This document shows, piece after piece, positions 13,787 through 27,472 of a DNA stretch of 64,000 nucleotides; position 1 is the first letter of the stretch, and each line of letters opens with the position of its first letter. This stretch comes from Crossaster papposus (taxonomy: Eukaryota; Echinodermata; Asteroidea; Velatida; Solasteridae). The stretch lies in assembly GCA_037893245.1 (NCBI GenBank), contig JBAIAA010001550.1, positions 1 to 64,000 of the forward strand, read 5' to 3'. The notes under the pieces are model-generated. The model was not told where the DNA came from. It worked only from the letters and a program-made list of their open reading frames with translations, and searched no databases. Both the position numbers and the translations under genes were made by a program.

Positions 13787-14338
13787 AACTCGAGGGCTTG
13801 TTCCGACATCAGGTGTTTATTTCTTATGCACACTTCTTTCCCTTTACATATTTCTTATGCACACTTCTTTCCCTTTACATATTTCTTATGCACACTTCTT
13901 TCCCTTTACATATTTCTTATGCACACTTCTTTCCCTTTACATATTTAACTCGAGGGCTTGTTCCGACATCAGGTGTTTATTTCTTATGCACACTTCTTTC
14001 CCTTTACATATTTCTTTTGCACACTTCTTTCCCTTTACATATTTCTTATGCACACTTCTTTCCCTTTACATATTTAACTCGAGGGCTTGTTCCGACATCA
14101 GGTGTTTATTTCTTATGCACACTTCTTTCCCTTTACATATTTCGTATGCACACTTCTTTCCCTTTACATATTTAACTCGAGGGCTTGTTCCGACATCAGG
14201 TGTTTATTTCTTATGCACACTTCTTTCCCTTTACATATTTCTTATGCACACTTCTTTCCCTTTACATATTTAACTCGAGGGCTTGTTCCGACATCAGGTG
14301 TTTATTTCTTATGCACACTTCTTTCCCTTTACATATTT

Positions 14339-15324
14339 AATTCGAGGGCTTGTTCCGACATCAGGTGTTTATTTCTTATGCACACTTCTTTCCCTTTACA
14401 TATTTCTTATGCACACTTCTTTCCCTTTACATATTTCTTATGCACACTTCTTTCCCTTTACATATTTCTTATGCACACTTCTTTCCCTTTACATATTTCT
14501 TATGCACACTTCTTTCCCTTTACATATTTAACTCGAGGGCTTGTTCCGACATCAGGTGTTTATTTCTTATGCACACTTCTTTCCCTTTACATATTTCTTA
14601 TGCACACTTCTTTCCCTTTACATATTTCTTATGCACACTTCTTTCCCTTTACATATTTCTTATGCACACTTCTTTCCCTTTACATATTTCTTATGCACAC
14701 TTCTTTCCCTTTACATATTTCTTATGCACACTTCTTTCCCTTTACATATTTCTTATGCACACTTCTTTCCCTTTACATATTTCTTATGCACACTTCTTTC
14801 CCTTTACATATTTCTTATGCACACTTCTTTCCCTTTACATATTTCTTATGCACACTTCTTTCCCTTTACATATTTAACTCGAGGGCTTGTTCCGACATCA
14901 GGTGTTTATTTCTTATGCACACTTCTTTCCCTTTACATATTTCTTATGCACACTTCTTTCCCTTTACATATTTCTTATGCACACTTCTTTCCCTTTACAT
15001 ATTTTTTATGCACACTTCTTTCCCTTTACATATTTCTTATGCACACTTCTTTCCCTTCACATATTTCTTATGCACACTTCTTTCCCTTTACATATTTCTT
15101 ATGCACACTTCTTTCCCTTTACATATTTAACTCGAGGGCTTGTTCCGACATCAGGTGTTTATTTCTTATGCACACTTCTTTCCCTTTACATATTTCTTAT
15201 GCACACTTCTTTCCCTTTACATATTTAACTCGAGGGCTTGTTCCGACATCAGGTGTTTATTTCTTATGCACACTTCTTTCCCTTTACATATTTCTTATGC
15301 ACACTTCTTTCCCTTTACATATTT
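14339..15324 (+). repeat. Link block between P1 and Q1
   Basis: The B at 14339 has AATTCGAG. A counts are 5,10,7,2,2, ending at the B at 15325. The interval from 14876 (n=7) carries a TTTTTATGC start and a CCCTTCACAT core that also occur together in the n=12 interval of Q1 (16146 onward), Q2 and Q3. This block therefore looks like a truncated relative of the Q middle section that lost five A monomers. Confidence 0.85.
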
Positions 15325-18122
15325 AACTCGAGGGCTTGTTCCGACATCAGGTGTTTATTTCTTATGCACACTTCTTTCCCTTTACATATTTCTTATGCAC
15401 ACTTCTTTCCCTTTACATATTTCTTATGCACACTTCTTTCCCTTTACATATTTCTTATGCACACTTCTTTCCCTTTACATATTTAACTCGAGGGCTTGTT
15501 CCGACATCAGGTGTTTATTTCTTATGCACACTTCTTTCCCTTTACATATTTCTTATGCACACTTCTTTCCCTTTACATATTTCTTATGCACACTTCTTTC
15601 CCTTTACATATTTCTTATGCACACTTCTTTCCCTTTACATATTTCTTATGCACACTTCTTTCCCTTTACATATTTATTATGCACACTTCTTTCCATTTAC
15701 ATATTTCTTATGCACACTTCTTTCCCTTTACATATTTCTTATGCACACTTCTTTCCCTTTACATATTTCTTATGCACACTTCTTTCCCTTTACATATTTC
15801 TTATGCACACTTCTTTCCCTTTACATATTTAACTCGAGGGCTTGTTCCGACATCAGGTGTTTATTTCTTATGCACACTTCTTTCCCTTTACATATTTCTT
15901 ATGCACACTTCTTTCCCTTTACATATTTCTTATGCACACTTCTTTCCCTTTACATATTTCTTATGCACACTTCTTTCCCTTTACATATTTCTTATGCACA
16001 CTTCTTTCCCTTTACATATTTCTTATGCACACTTCTTTCCCTTTACATATTTCTTATGCACACTTCTTTCCCTTTACATATTTCTTATGCACACTTCTTT
16101 CCCTTTACATATTTCTTATGCACACTTCTTTCCCTTTACATATTTAACTCGAGGGCTTGTTCCGACATCAGGTGTTTATTTCTTATGCACACTTCTTTCC
16201 CTTTACATATTTCTTATGCACACTTCTTTCCCTTTACATATTTCTTATGCACACTTCTTTCCCTTTACATATTTTTTATGCACACTTCTTTCCCTTTACA
16301 TATTTCTTATGCACACTTCTTTCCCTTCACATATTTCTTATGCACACTTCTTTCCCTTTACATATTTCTTATGCACACTTCTTTCCCTTTACATATTTCT
16401 TATGCACACTTCTTTCCCTTTATATATTTCTTATGCACACTTCTTTCCCTTTACATATTTCTTATGCACACTTCTTTCCCTTTACATATTTCTTATGCAC
16501 ACTTCTTTCCCTTTACATATTTCTTATGCACACTTCTTTCCCTTTACATATTTAACTCGAGGGCTTGTTCCGACATCAGGTGTTTATTTCTTATGCACAC
16601 TTCTTTCCCTTTACATATTTCTTATGCACACTTCTTTCCCTTTACATATTTAACTCGAGGGCTTGTTCCGACATCAGGTGTTTATTTCTTATGCACACTT
16701 CTTTCCCTTTACATATTTCTTATGCACACTTCTTTCCCTTTACATATTTAACTCGAGGGCTTGTTCCGACATCAGGTGTTTATTTCTTATGCACACTTCT
16801 TTCCCTTTACATATTTCTTATGCACACTTCTTTCCCTTTACATATTTCTTATGCACACTTCTTTCCCTTTACATATTTCTTATGCACACTTCTTTCCCTT
16901 TACATATTTAACTCGAGGGCTTGTTCCGACATCAGGTGTTTATTTCTTATGCACACTTCTTTCCCTTTACATATTTCTTTTGCACACTTCTTTCCCTTTA
17001 CATATTTCTTATGCACACTTCTTTCCCTTTACATATTTAACTCGAGGGCTTGTTCCGACATCAGGTGTTTATTTCTTATGCACACTTCTTTCCCTTTACA
17101 TATTTCTTATGCACACTTCTTTCCCTTTACATATTTAACTCGAGGGCTTGTTCCGACATCAGGTGTTTATTTCTTATGCACACTTATTTCCCTTTACATA
17201 TTTCTTATGCACACTTCTTTCCCTTTACATATTTAACTCGAGGGCTTGTTCCGACATCAGGTGTTTATTTCTTATGCACACTTATTTCCCTTTACATATT
17301 TAACTCGAGGGCTTGTTCCGACATCAGGTGTTTATTTCTTATGCACACTTCTTTCCCTTTACATATTTCTTATGCACACTTCTTTCCCTTTACATATTTC
17401 TTATGCACACTTCTTTCCCTTTACATCTTTCTTATGCACACTTCTTTCCCTTTACATATTTCTTATGCACACTTCTTTCCCTTTACATATTTAACTCGAG
17501 GGCTTGTTTCGACATCAGGTGTTTATTTCTTATGCACACTTCTTTCCCTTTACATATTTCTTATGCACACTTCTTTCCCTTTACATATTTCTTATGCACA
17601 CTTCTTTCCCTTTACATATTTAACTCGAGGGCTTGTTCCGACATCAGGTGTTTATTTCTTATGCACACTTCTTTCCCTTTACATATTTCTTATGCACACT
17701 TCTTTCCCTTTACATATTTCTTATGCACACTTCTTTCCCTTTACATATTTCTTATGCACACTTCTTTCCCTTTACATATTTCTTATGCACACTTCTTTCC
17801 CTTTACATATTTCTTATGCACACTTCTTTCCCTTTACATATTTCTTATGTACACTTCTTTCCCTTTACATATTTCTTATGCACACTTCTTTCCCTTTACA
17901 TATTTCTTATGCACACTTCTTTCCCTTTACATATTTCTTATGCACACTTCTTTCCCTTTACATATTTCTTATGCACACTTCTTTCCCTTTACATATTTCT
18001 TATGCACACTTCTTTCCCTTTACATATTTCTTATGCACACTTCTTTCCCTTTACATATTTCTTATGCACACTTCTTTCCCTTTACATATTTCTTATGCAC
18101 ACTTCTTTCCCTTTACATATTT
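15325..18122 (+). repeat. Higher-order repeat Q, copy 1 (2,798 bp)
   Basis: A counts are 4,10,9,12,2,2,4,3,2,2,1,5,3,15, which sum with the B monomers to 2,798 bp. The next 2,798 bp (Q2) have the same series. Private markers include CCATTTAC near 15694, TTTTTATGC near 16274, CCCTTCAC near 16325, TTTATATATTT near 16420, CATCTTTC near 17426 and TTGTTTCGAC in the B at 17493. I found no difference between Q1 and Q2 in translated frames, so identity is at or close to 100 percent. Confidence 0.95.
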
Positions 18123-20920
18123 AACTCGAGGGCTTGTTCCGACATCAGGTGTTTATTTCTTATGCACACTTCTTTCCCTTTACATATTTCTTATGCACAC
18201 TTCTTTCCCTTTACATATTTCTTATGCACACTTCTTTCCCTTTACATATTTCTTATGCACACTTCTTTCCCTTTACATATTTAACTCGAGGGCTTGTTCC
18301 GACATCAGGTGTTTATTTCTTATGCACACTTCTTTCCCTTTACATATTTCTTATGCACACTTCTTTCCCTTTACATATTTCTTATGCACACTTCTTTCCC
18401 TTTACATATTTCTTATGCACACTTCTTTCCCTTTACATATTTCTTATGCACACTTCTTTCCCTTTACATATTTATTATGCACACTTCTTTCCATTTACAT
18501 ATTTCTTATGCACACTTCTTTCCCTTTACATATTTCTTATGCACACTTCTTTCCCTTTACATATTTCTTATGCACACTTCTTTCCCTTTACATATTTCTT
18601 ATGCACACTTCTTTCCCTTTACATATTTAACTCGAGGGCTTGTTCCGACATCAGGTGTTTATTTCTTATGCACACTTCTTTCCCTTTACATATTTCTTAT
18701 GCACACTTCTTTCCCTTTACATATTTCTTATGCACACTTCTTTCCCTTTACATATTTCTTATGCACACTTCTTTCCCTTTACATATTTCTTATGCACACT
18801 TCTTTCCCTTTACATATTTCTTATGCACACTTCTTTCCCTTTACATATTTCTTATGCACACTTCTTTCCCTTTACATATTTCTTATGCACACTTCTTTCC
18901 CTTTACATATTTCTTATGCACACTTCTTTCCCTTTACATATTTAACTCGAGGGCTTGTTCCGACATCAGGTGTTTATTTCTTATGCACACTTCTTTCCCT
19001 TTACATATTTCTTATGCACACTTCTTTCCCTTTACATATTTCTTATGCACACTTCTTTCCCTTTACATATTTTTTATGCACACTTCTTTCCCTTTACATA
19101 TTTCTTATGCACACTTCTTTCCCTTCACATATTTCTTATGCACACTTCTTTCCCTTTACATATTTCTTATGCACACTTCTTTCCCTTTACATATTTCTTA
19201 TGCACACTTCTTTCCCTTTATATATTTCTTATGCACACTTCTTTCCCTTTACATATTTCTTATGCACACTTCTTTCCCTTTACATATTTCTTATGCACAC
19301 TTCTTTCCCTTTACATATTTCTTATGCACACTTCTTTCCCTTTACATATTTAACTCGAGGGCTTGTTCCGACATCAGGTGTTTATTTCTTATGCACACTT
19401 CTTTCCCTTTACATATTTCTTATGCACACTTCTTTCCCTTTACATATTTAACTCGAGGGCTTGTTCCGACATCAGGTGTTTATTTCTTATGCACACTTCT
19501 TTCCCTTTACATATTTCTTATGCACACTTCTTTCCCTTTACATATTTAACTCGAGGGCTTGTTCCGACATCAGGTGTTTATTTCTTATGCACACTTCTTT
19601 CCCTTTACATATTTCTTATGCACACTTCTTTCCCTTTACATATTTCTTATGCACACTTCTTTCCCTTTACATATTTCTTATGCACACTTCTTTCCCTTTA
19701 CATATTTAACTCGAGGGCTTGTTCCGACATCAGGTGTTTATTTCTTATGCACACTTCTTTCCCTTTACATATTTCTTTTGCACACTTCTTTCCCTTTACA
19801 TATTTCTTATGCACACTTCTTTCCCTTTACATATTTAACTCGAGGGCTTGTTCCGACATCAGGTGTTTATTTCTTATGCACACTTCTTTCCCTTTACATA
19901 TTTCTTATGCACACTTCTTTCCCTTTACATATTTAACTCGAGGGCTTGTTCCGACATCAGGTGTTTATTTCTTATGCACACTTATTTCCCTTTACATATT
20001 TCTTATGCACACTTCTTTCCCTTTACATATTTAACTCGAGGGCTTGTTCCGACATCAGGTGTTTATTTCTTATGCACACTTATTTCCCTTTACATATTTA
20101 ACTCGAGGGCTTGTTCCGACATCAGGTGTTTATTTCTTATGCACACTTCTTTCCCTTTACATATTTCTTATGCACACTTCTTTCCCTTTACATATTTCTT
20201 ATGCACACTTCTTTCCCTTTACATCTTTCTTATGCACACTTCTTTCCCTTTACATATTTCTTATGCACACTTCTTTCCCTTTACATATTTAACTCGAGGG
20301 CTTGTTTCGACATCAGGTGTTTATTTCTTATGCACACTTCTTTCCCTTTACATATTTCTTATGCACACTTCTTTCCCTTTACATATTTCTTATGCACACT
20401 TCTTTCCCTTTACATATTTAACTCGAGGGCTTGTTCCGACATCAGGTGTTTATTTCTTATGCACACTTCTTTCCCTTTACATATTTCTTATGCACACTTC
20501 TTTCCCTTTACATATTTCTTATGCACACTTCTTTCCCTTTACATATTTCTTATGCACACTTCTTTCCCTTTACATATTTCTTATGCACACTTCTTTCCCT
20601 TTACATATTTCTTATGCACACTTCTTTCCCTTTACATATTTCTTATGTACACTTCTTTCCCTTTACATATTTCTTATGCACACTTCTTTCCCTTTACATA
20701 TTTCTTATGCACACTTCTTTCCCTTTACATATTTCTTATGCACACTTCTTTCCCTTTACATATTTCTTATGCACACTTCTTTCCCTTTACATATTTCTTA
20801 TGCACACTTCTTTCCCTTTACATATTTCTTATGCACACTTCTTTCCCTTTACATATTTCTTATGCACACTTCTTTCCCTTTACATATTTCTTATGCACAC
20901 TTCTTTCCCTTTACATATTT
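18123..20920 (+). repeat. Higher-order repeat Q, copy 2 (2,798 bp)
   Basis: This is the tandem duplicate of Q1 at an offset of exactly 2,798 bp, with the same 14-interval series and all the listed private variants (for example TTGTTTCGAC in the B at 20291 and CTTATGTACAC near 20647). It is either a very recent duplication or an assembly duplication. Confidence 0.95.
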
Positions 20921-21177
20921 AACTCGAGGGCTTGTTCCGACATCAGGTGTTTATTTCTTATGCACACTTCTTTCCCTTTACATATTTCTTATGCACACTT
21001 CTTTCCCTTTACATATTTCTTATGCACACTTCTTTCCCTTTACATATTTCTTATGCACACTTCTTTCCCTTTACATATTTAACTCGAGGGCTTGTTCCGA
21101 CATCAGGTGTTTATTTCTTATGCACACCTTTTCCCTTTACATATTTCTTATGCACACTTTTTTCCCTTTACATATTT
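20921..21177 (+). repeat. Q2/P2 junction
   Basis: A counts are 4, then 2 with one 30 bp A at 21117-21146 (CACACCTTTTCCC). The following A has the six-T core that also precedes P1 near 8115, so homology with the P1 side probably begins within this junction. Confidence 0.85.
21117..21146 (+). repeat. A monomer shortened to 30 bp at the P2 junction
   Basis: The core reads CACACCTTTTCCC, one base short with rearranged T and C. It lies in the junction just upstream of P2, and I found this exact form nowhere else. Confidence 0.85.
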
Positions 21178-24100
21178 AACTCGAGGGCTTGTTCCGACAT
21201 CAGGTGTTTATTTCTTATGCACACTTCTTTCCCTTTACATATTTCTTATGCACACTTCTTTCCCTTTACATATTTCTTATGCACACTTCTTTCCCTTTAC
21301 ATATTTCTTATGCACACTTCTTTCCCTTTACATATTTCTTATGCACACTTCTTTCCCTTTACATATTTCTTATGCACACTTCTTTCCCTTTACATATTTC
21401 TTATGCACACTTCTTTCCCTTTACATATTTAACTCGAGGGCTTGTTCCGACATCAGGTGTTTATTTCTTATGCACACTTCTTTCCCTTTACATATTTCTT
21501 ATGCACACTTCTTTCCCTTTACATATTTCTTATGCACACTTCTTTCCCTTTACATATTTCTTATGCACACTTCTTCCCTTTACATATTTAACTCGAGGGC
21601 TTGTTCCGACATCAGGTGTTTATTTCTTATGCACACTTCTTTCTCTTTACATATTTCTTATGCACACTTCTTTCCCTTTACATATTTCTTATGCACACTT
21701 CTTTCCCTTTACATATTTCTTATGCACACTTCTTTCCCTTTACATATTTAACTCGAGGGCTTGTTCCGACATCAGGTGTTTATTTCTTATGCACACTTCT
21801 TTCCCTTTACATATTTCTTATGCACACTTCTTTCCCTTTACATGTTTCTTATGCACACTTCTTTCCCTTTACATATTTAACTCGAGGGCTTGTTCCGACA
21901 TCAGGTGTTTATTTCTTATGCACACTTCTTTCCCTTTACATATTTCTTATGCACACTTCTTTCCCTTTACATATTTAACTCGAGGGCTTGTTCCGACATC
22001 AGGTGTTTATTTCTTATGCACACTTCTTTCCCTTTACATATTTCTTATGCACACTTCTTTCCCTTTACATATTTAACTCGAGGGCTTGTTCCGACATCAG
22101 GTGTTTATTTCTTATGCACACTTCTTTCCCTTTACATATTTAACTCTAGGGCTTGTTCCGACATCAGGTGTTTATTTCTTATGCACACTTCTTTCCCTTT
22201 ACATATTTCTTATGCACACTTCTTTCCCTTTACATATTTCTTATGCACACTTCTTTCCCTTTACATATTTCTTATGCACACTTCTTTCCCTTTACATATT
22301 TAACTCGAGGGCTTGTTCCGACATCAGGTGTTTATTTCTTATGCACACTTCTTTCCCTTTACATATTTCTTATGCACACTTCTTTCCCTTTACATATTTC
22401 TTATGCACACTTCTTTCCCTTTACATATTTCTTATGCACACTTCTTTCCCTTTACATATTTCTTATGCACACTTCTTTCCCTTTACATATTTCTTATGCA
22501 CACTTTTTTCCCTTTACATATTTCTTATGCACACTTCTTTCCCTTTACATATTTAACTCGAGGGCTTGTTCCGACATCAGGTGTTTATTTCTTATGCACA
22601 CTTCTTTCCCTTTACATATTTCTTATGCACACTTCTTTCCCTTTACATATTTCTTATGCACACTTCTTTCCCTTTACATATTTAACTCGAGGGCTTGTTC
22701 CGACATCAGGTGTTTATTTCTTATGCACACTTCTTTCCCTTTACATATTTCTTATGCACACTTCTTTCCCTTTACATATTTCTTATGCACACTTCTTTCC
22801 CTTTACATATTTCTTATGCACACTTCTTTCCCTTTACATATTTCTTATGCACACTTCTTTCCCTTTACATATTTCTTATGCACACTTCTTTCCCTTTACA
22901 TATTTCTTATGCACACTTCTTTCCCTTTACATATTTCTTATGCACACTTCTTTCCCTTTACATATTTCTTATGCACACTTCTTTCCCTTTACATATTTCT
23001 TATGCACACTTCTTTCCCTTTACATATTTCTTATGCACACTTCTTTCCCTTTACATATTTCTTATGCACACTTCTTTCCCTTTACATATTTCTTATGCAC
23101 ACTTCTTTCCCTTTACATATTTCTTATGCACACTTCTTTCCCTTTACATATTTCTTTTGCACACTTCTTTCCCTTTACATATTTAACTCGAGGGCTTGTT
23201 CCGACATCAGGTGTTTATTTCTTATGCACACTTTTTTCCCTTTACATATTTCTTATGCACACTTCTTTCCCTTTACATATTTAACTCGAGGGCTTGTTCC
23301 GACATCAGGTGTTTATTTCTTATGCACACTTCTTTCCCTTTACATATTTCTTATGCACACTTCTTTCCCTTTACATATTTCTTATGCACACTTCTTTCCC
23401 TTTACATATTTCTTATGCACACTTCTTTCCCTTTACATATTTCTTATGCACACTTCTTTCCCTTTACATATTTCTTATGCACACTTCTTTCCCTTTACAT
23501 ATTTCTTATGCACACTTCTTTCCCTTTACATATTTAACTCGAGGGCTTGTTCCGACATCAGGTGTTTATTTCTTATGCACACTTCTTTCCCTTTACATAT
23601 TTCTTATGCACACTTCTTTCCCTTTACATATTTCTTATGCACACTTCTTTCCCTTTACATATTTCTTATGCACACTTCTTTCTCTTTACATATTTAACTC
23701 GAGGGCTTGTTCCGACATCAGGTGTTTATTTCTTATGCACACTTCTTTCCCTTTACATATTTCTTATGCACACTTCTTTCCCTTTACATATTTCTTATGC
23801 ACACTTCTTTCCCTTTACATATTTCTTATGCACACTTCTTTCCCTTTACATATTTAACTCGAGGGCTTGTTCCGACATCAGGTGTTTATTTCTTATGCAC
23901 ACTTCTTTCCCTTTACATATTTCTTATGCACACTTCTTTCCCTTTACATATTTCTTATGCACACTTCTTTCCCTTTACATATTTAACTCGAGGGCTTGTT
24001 CCGACATCAGGTGTTTATTTCTTATGCACACTTCTTTCCCTTTACATATTTCTTATGCACACTTCTTTCCCTTTACATATTTAACTCGAGGGCTTGTTCC

Positions 24101-27100
24101 GACATCAGGTGTTTATTTCTTATGCACACTTCTTTCCCTTTACATATTTCTTATGCACACTTCTTTCCCTTTACATATTTAACTCGAGGGCTTGTTCCGA
24201 CATCAGGTGTTTATTTCTTATGCACACTTCTTTCCCTTTACATATTTAACTCTAGGGCTTGTTCCGACATCAGGTGTTTATTTCTTATGCACACTTCTTT
24301 CCCTTTACATATTTCCTATGCACACTTCTTTCCCTTTACATATTTCTTATGCACACTTCTTTCCCTTTACATATTTAACTCGAGGGCTTGTTCCGACATC
24401 AGGTGTTTATTTCTTATGCACACTTCTTTCCCTTTACATATTTAACTCGAGGGCTTGTTCCGACATCAGGTGTTTATTTCTTATGCACACTTCTTTCCCT
24501 TTACATATTTCTTATGCACACTTCTTTCCCTTTACATATTTCTTATGCACACTTCTTTCCCTTTACATATTTCTTATGCACACTTCTTTCCCTTTACATA
24601 TTTAACTCGAGGGCTTGTTCCGACATCAGGTGTTTATTTCTTATGCACACTTCTTTCCCTTTACATATTTCTTTTGCACACTTCTTTCCCTTTACATATT
24701 TCTTATGCACACTTCTTTCCCTTTACATATTTAACTCGAGGGCTTGTTCCGACATCAGGTGTTTATTTCTTATGCACACTTCTTTCCCTTTACATATTTC
24801 TTATGCACACTTCTTTCCCTTTACATATTTAACTCGAGGGCTTGTTCCGACATCAGGTGTTTATTTCTTATGCACACTTCTTTCCCTTTACATATTTCTT
24901 ATGCACACTTCTTTCCCTTTACATATTTAACTCGAGGGCTTGTTCCGACATCAGGTGTTTATTTCTTATGCACACTTATTTCCCTTTACATATTTAACTC
25001 GAGGGCTTGTTCCGACATCAGGTGTTTATTTCTTATGCACACTTCTTTCCCTTCACATATTTCTTATGCACACTTCTTTCCCTTTACATATTTCTTATGC
25101 ACACTTCTTTCCCTTTACATATTTAACTCGAGGGCTTGTTCCGACATCAGGTGTTTATTTCTTATGCACACTTCTTTCCCTTTACATATTTCTTATGCAC
25201 ACTTCTTTCCCTTTACATATTTCTTATGCACACTTCTTTCCCTTTACATATTTCTTATGCACACTTCTTTCCCTTTACATATTTAACTCGAGGGCTTGTT
25301 CCGACATCAGGTGTTTATTTCTTATGCACACTTCTTTCCCTTTACATATTTCTTATGCACACTTCTTTCCCTTTACATATTTAACTCGAGGGCTTGTTCC
25401 GACATCAGGTGTTTATTTCTTATGCACACTTCTTTCCCTTTACATATTTCTTATGCACACTTCTTTCCCTTTACATATTTAACTCGAGGGCTTGTTCCGA
25501 CATCAGGTGTTTATTTCTTATGCACACTTCTTTCCCTTTACATATTTCTTATGCACACTTCTTTCCCTTTACATATTTCTTATGCACACTTCTTTCCCTT
25601 TACATATTTAACTCGAGGGCTTGTTCCGACATCAGGTGTTTATTTCTTATGCACACTTCTTTCCCTTTACATATTTCTTATGCACACTTCTTTCCCTTTA
25701 CATATTTCTTATGCACACTTCTTTCCCTTTACATATTTCTTATGCACACTTCTTTCCCTTTACATATTTCTTATGCACACTTCTTTCCCTTTACATATTT
25801 CTTATGCACACTTCTTTCCCTTTACATATTTCTTATGCACACTTCTTTCCCTTTACATATTTCTTATGCACACTTCTTTCCCTTTACATATTTCTTATGC
25901 ACACTTCTTTCCCTTTACATATTTCTTATGCACACTTCTTTCCCTTTACATATTTCTTATGCACACTTCTTTCCCTTTACATATTTCTTATGCACACTTC
26001 TTTCCCTTTACATATTTCTTATGCACACTTCTTTCCCTTTACATATTTCTTATGCACACTTCTTTCCCTTTACATATTTAACTCGAGGGCTTGTTCCGAC
26101 ATCAGGTGTTTATTTCTTATGCACACTTCTTTCCCTTTACATATTTCTTATGCACACTTCTTTCCCTTTACATATTTCTTATGCACACTTCTTTCCCTTT
26201 ACATATTTCTTATGCACACTTCTTTCCCTTTACATATTTAACTCGAGGGCTTGTTCCGACATCAGGTTTTTATTTCTTATGCACACTTCTTTCTCTTTAC
26301 ATATTTCTTATGCACACTTCTTTCCCTTTACATATTTCTTATGCACACTTCTTTCCCTTTACATATTTCTTATGCACACTTCTTTCCCTTTACATATTTA
26401 ACTCGAGGGCTTGTTCCGACATCAGGTGTTTATTTCTTATGCACACTTCTTTCCCTTTACATATTTCTTATGCACACTTCTTTCCCTTTACATATTTCTT
26501 ATGCACACTTCTTTCCCTTTACATATTTAACTCGAGGGCTTGTTCCGACATCAGGTGTTTATTTCTTATGCACACTTCTTTCCCTTTACATATTTCTTAT
26601 GCACACTTCTTTCCCTTTACATATTTAACTCGAGGGCTTGTTCCGACATCAGGTGTTTATTTCTTATGCACACTTCTTTCCCTTTACATATTTCTTATGC
26701 ACACTTCTTTCCCTTTACATATTTAACTCGAGGGCTTGTTCCGACATCAGGTGTTTATTTCTTATGCACACTTCTTTCCCTTTACATATTTAACTCTAGG
26801 GCTTGTTCCGACATCAGGTGTTTATTTCTTATGCACACTTCTTTCCCTTTACATATTTCTTATGCACACTTCTTTCCCTTTACATATTTCTTATGCACAC
26901 TTCTTTCCCTTTACATATTTAACTCGAGGGCTTGTTCCGACATCAGGTGTTTATTTCTTATGCACACTTCTTTCCCTTTACATATTTCTTATGCACACTT
27001 CTTTCCCTTTACATATTTCTTATGCACACTTCTTTCCCTTTACATATTTCTTATGCACACTTCTTTCCCTTTACATATTTAACTCGAGGGCTTGTTCCGA

Positions 27101-27472
27101 CATCAGGTGTTTATTTCTTATGCACACTTCTTTCCCTTTACATATTTCTTTTGCACACTTCTTTCCCTTTACATATTTCTTATGCACACTTCTTTCCCTT
27201 TACATATTTAACTCGAGGGCTTGTTCCGACATCAGGTGTTTATTTCTTATGCACACTTCTTTCCCTTTACATATTTCGTATGCACACTTCTTTCCCTTTA
27301 CATATTTAACTCGAGGGCTTGTTCCGACATCAGGTGTTTATTTCTTATGCACACTTCTTTCCCTTTACATATTTCTTATGCACACTTCTTTCCCTTTACA
27401 TATTTAACTCGAGGGCTTGTTCCGACATCAGGTGTTTATTTCTTATGCACACTTCTTTCCCTTTACATATTT
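21178..27472 (+). repeat. Higher-order repeat P, copy 2 (about 6.3 kb)
   Basis: A counts are 7,4 (-1 bp),4,3,2,2,1,4,7,3,15,2,7,4,4,3,2,2,1,3,1,4,3,2,2,1,3,4,2,2,3,14,4,4,3,2,2,1,3,4,3,2,2,1, ending at the B at 27473. The offset from P1 is 13,041 bp up to about 26.08 kb. It becomes 13,201 after a 160 bp gain (one B and four A) and 13,134 after a 67 bp loss (one B and one A). Shared markers are the 30 bp A at 21560, CATGTTT near 21842, CTCTAG in the B monomers at 22142, 24248 and 26792, TTTTGCAC near 23155, and AGGTTTTT in the B at 26240. A TTCTCTTT core near 23681 is one of few private substitutions. Confidence 0.95.
21560..21589 (+). repeat. A monomer shortened to 30 bp, shared with P1
   Basis: Same CTTCTTCCC core as 8519-8548, 13,041 bp upstream. 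It is an inherited marker of the P duplication. Confidence 0.93.

Larger units (their letters stand above)
8137..14338 (+). repeat. Higher-order repeat P, copy 1 (about 6.2 kb)
   Basis: The first B starts at 8137. A counts are 7,4 (-1 bp),4,3,2,2,1,4,7,3,15,2,7,4,4,3,2,2,1,3,1,4,3,2,2,1,3,4,2,2,3,14,4,3,2,2,1,3,1,4,3,2,2,1, ending at the B at 14339. B is dense here, about one per 140 bp. The series matches P2 (21178-27472) interval by interval for the first 32 intervals, including the 30 bp A at 8519-8548, a CATGTTT variant near 8801, and CTCTAG replacing CTCGAG in the B monomers at 9101, 11207 and 13591. Internally, the module 4,3,2,2,1 recurs four to five times, marking an older layer of duplication. 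Confidence 0.93.
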
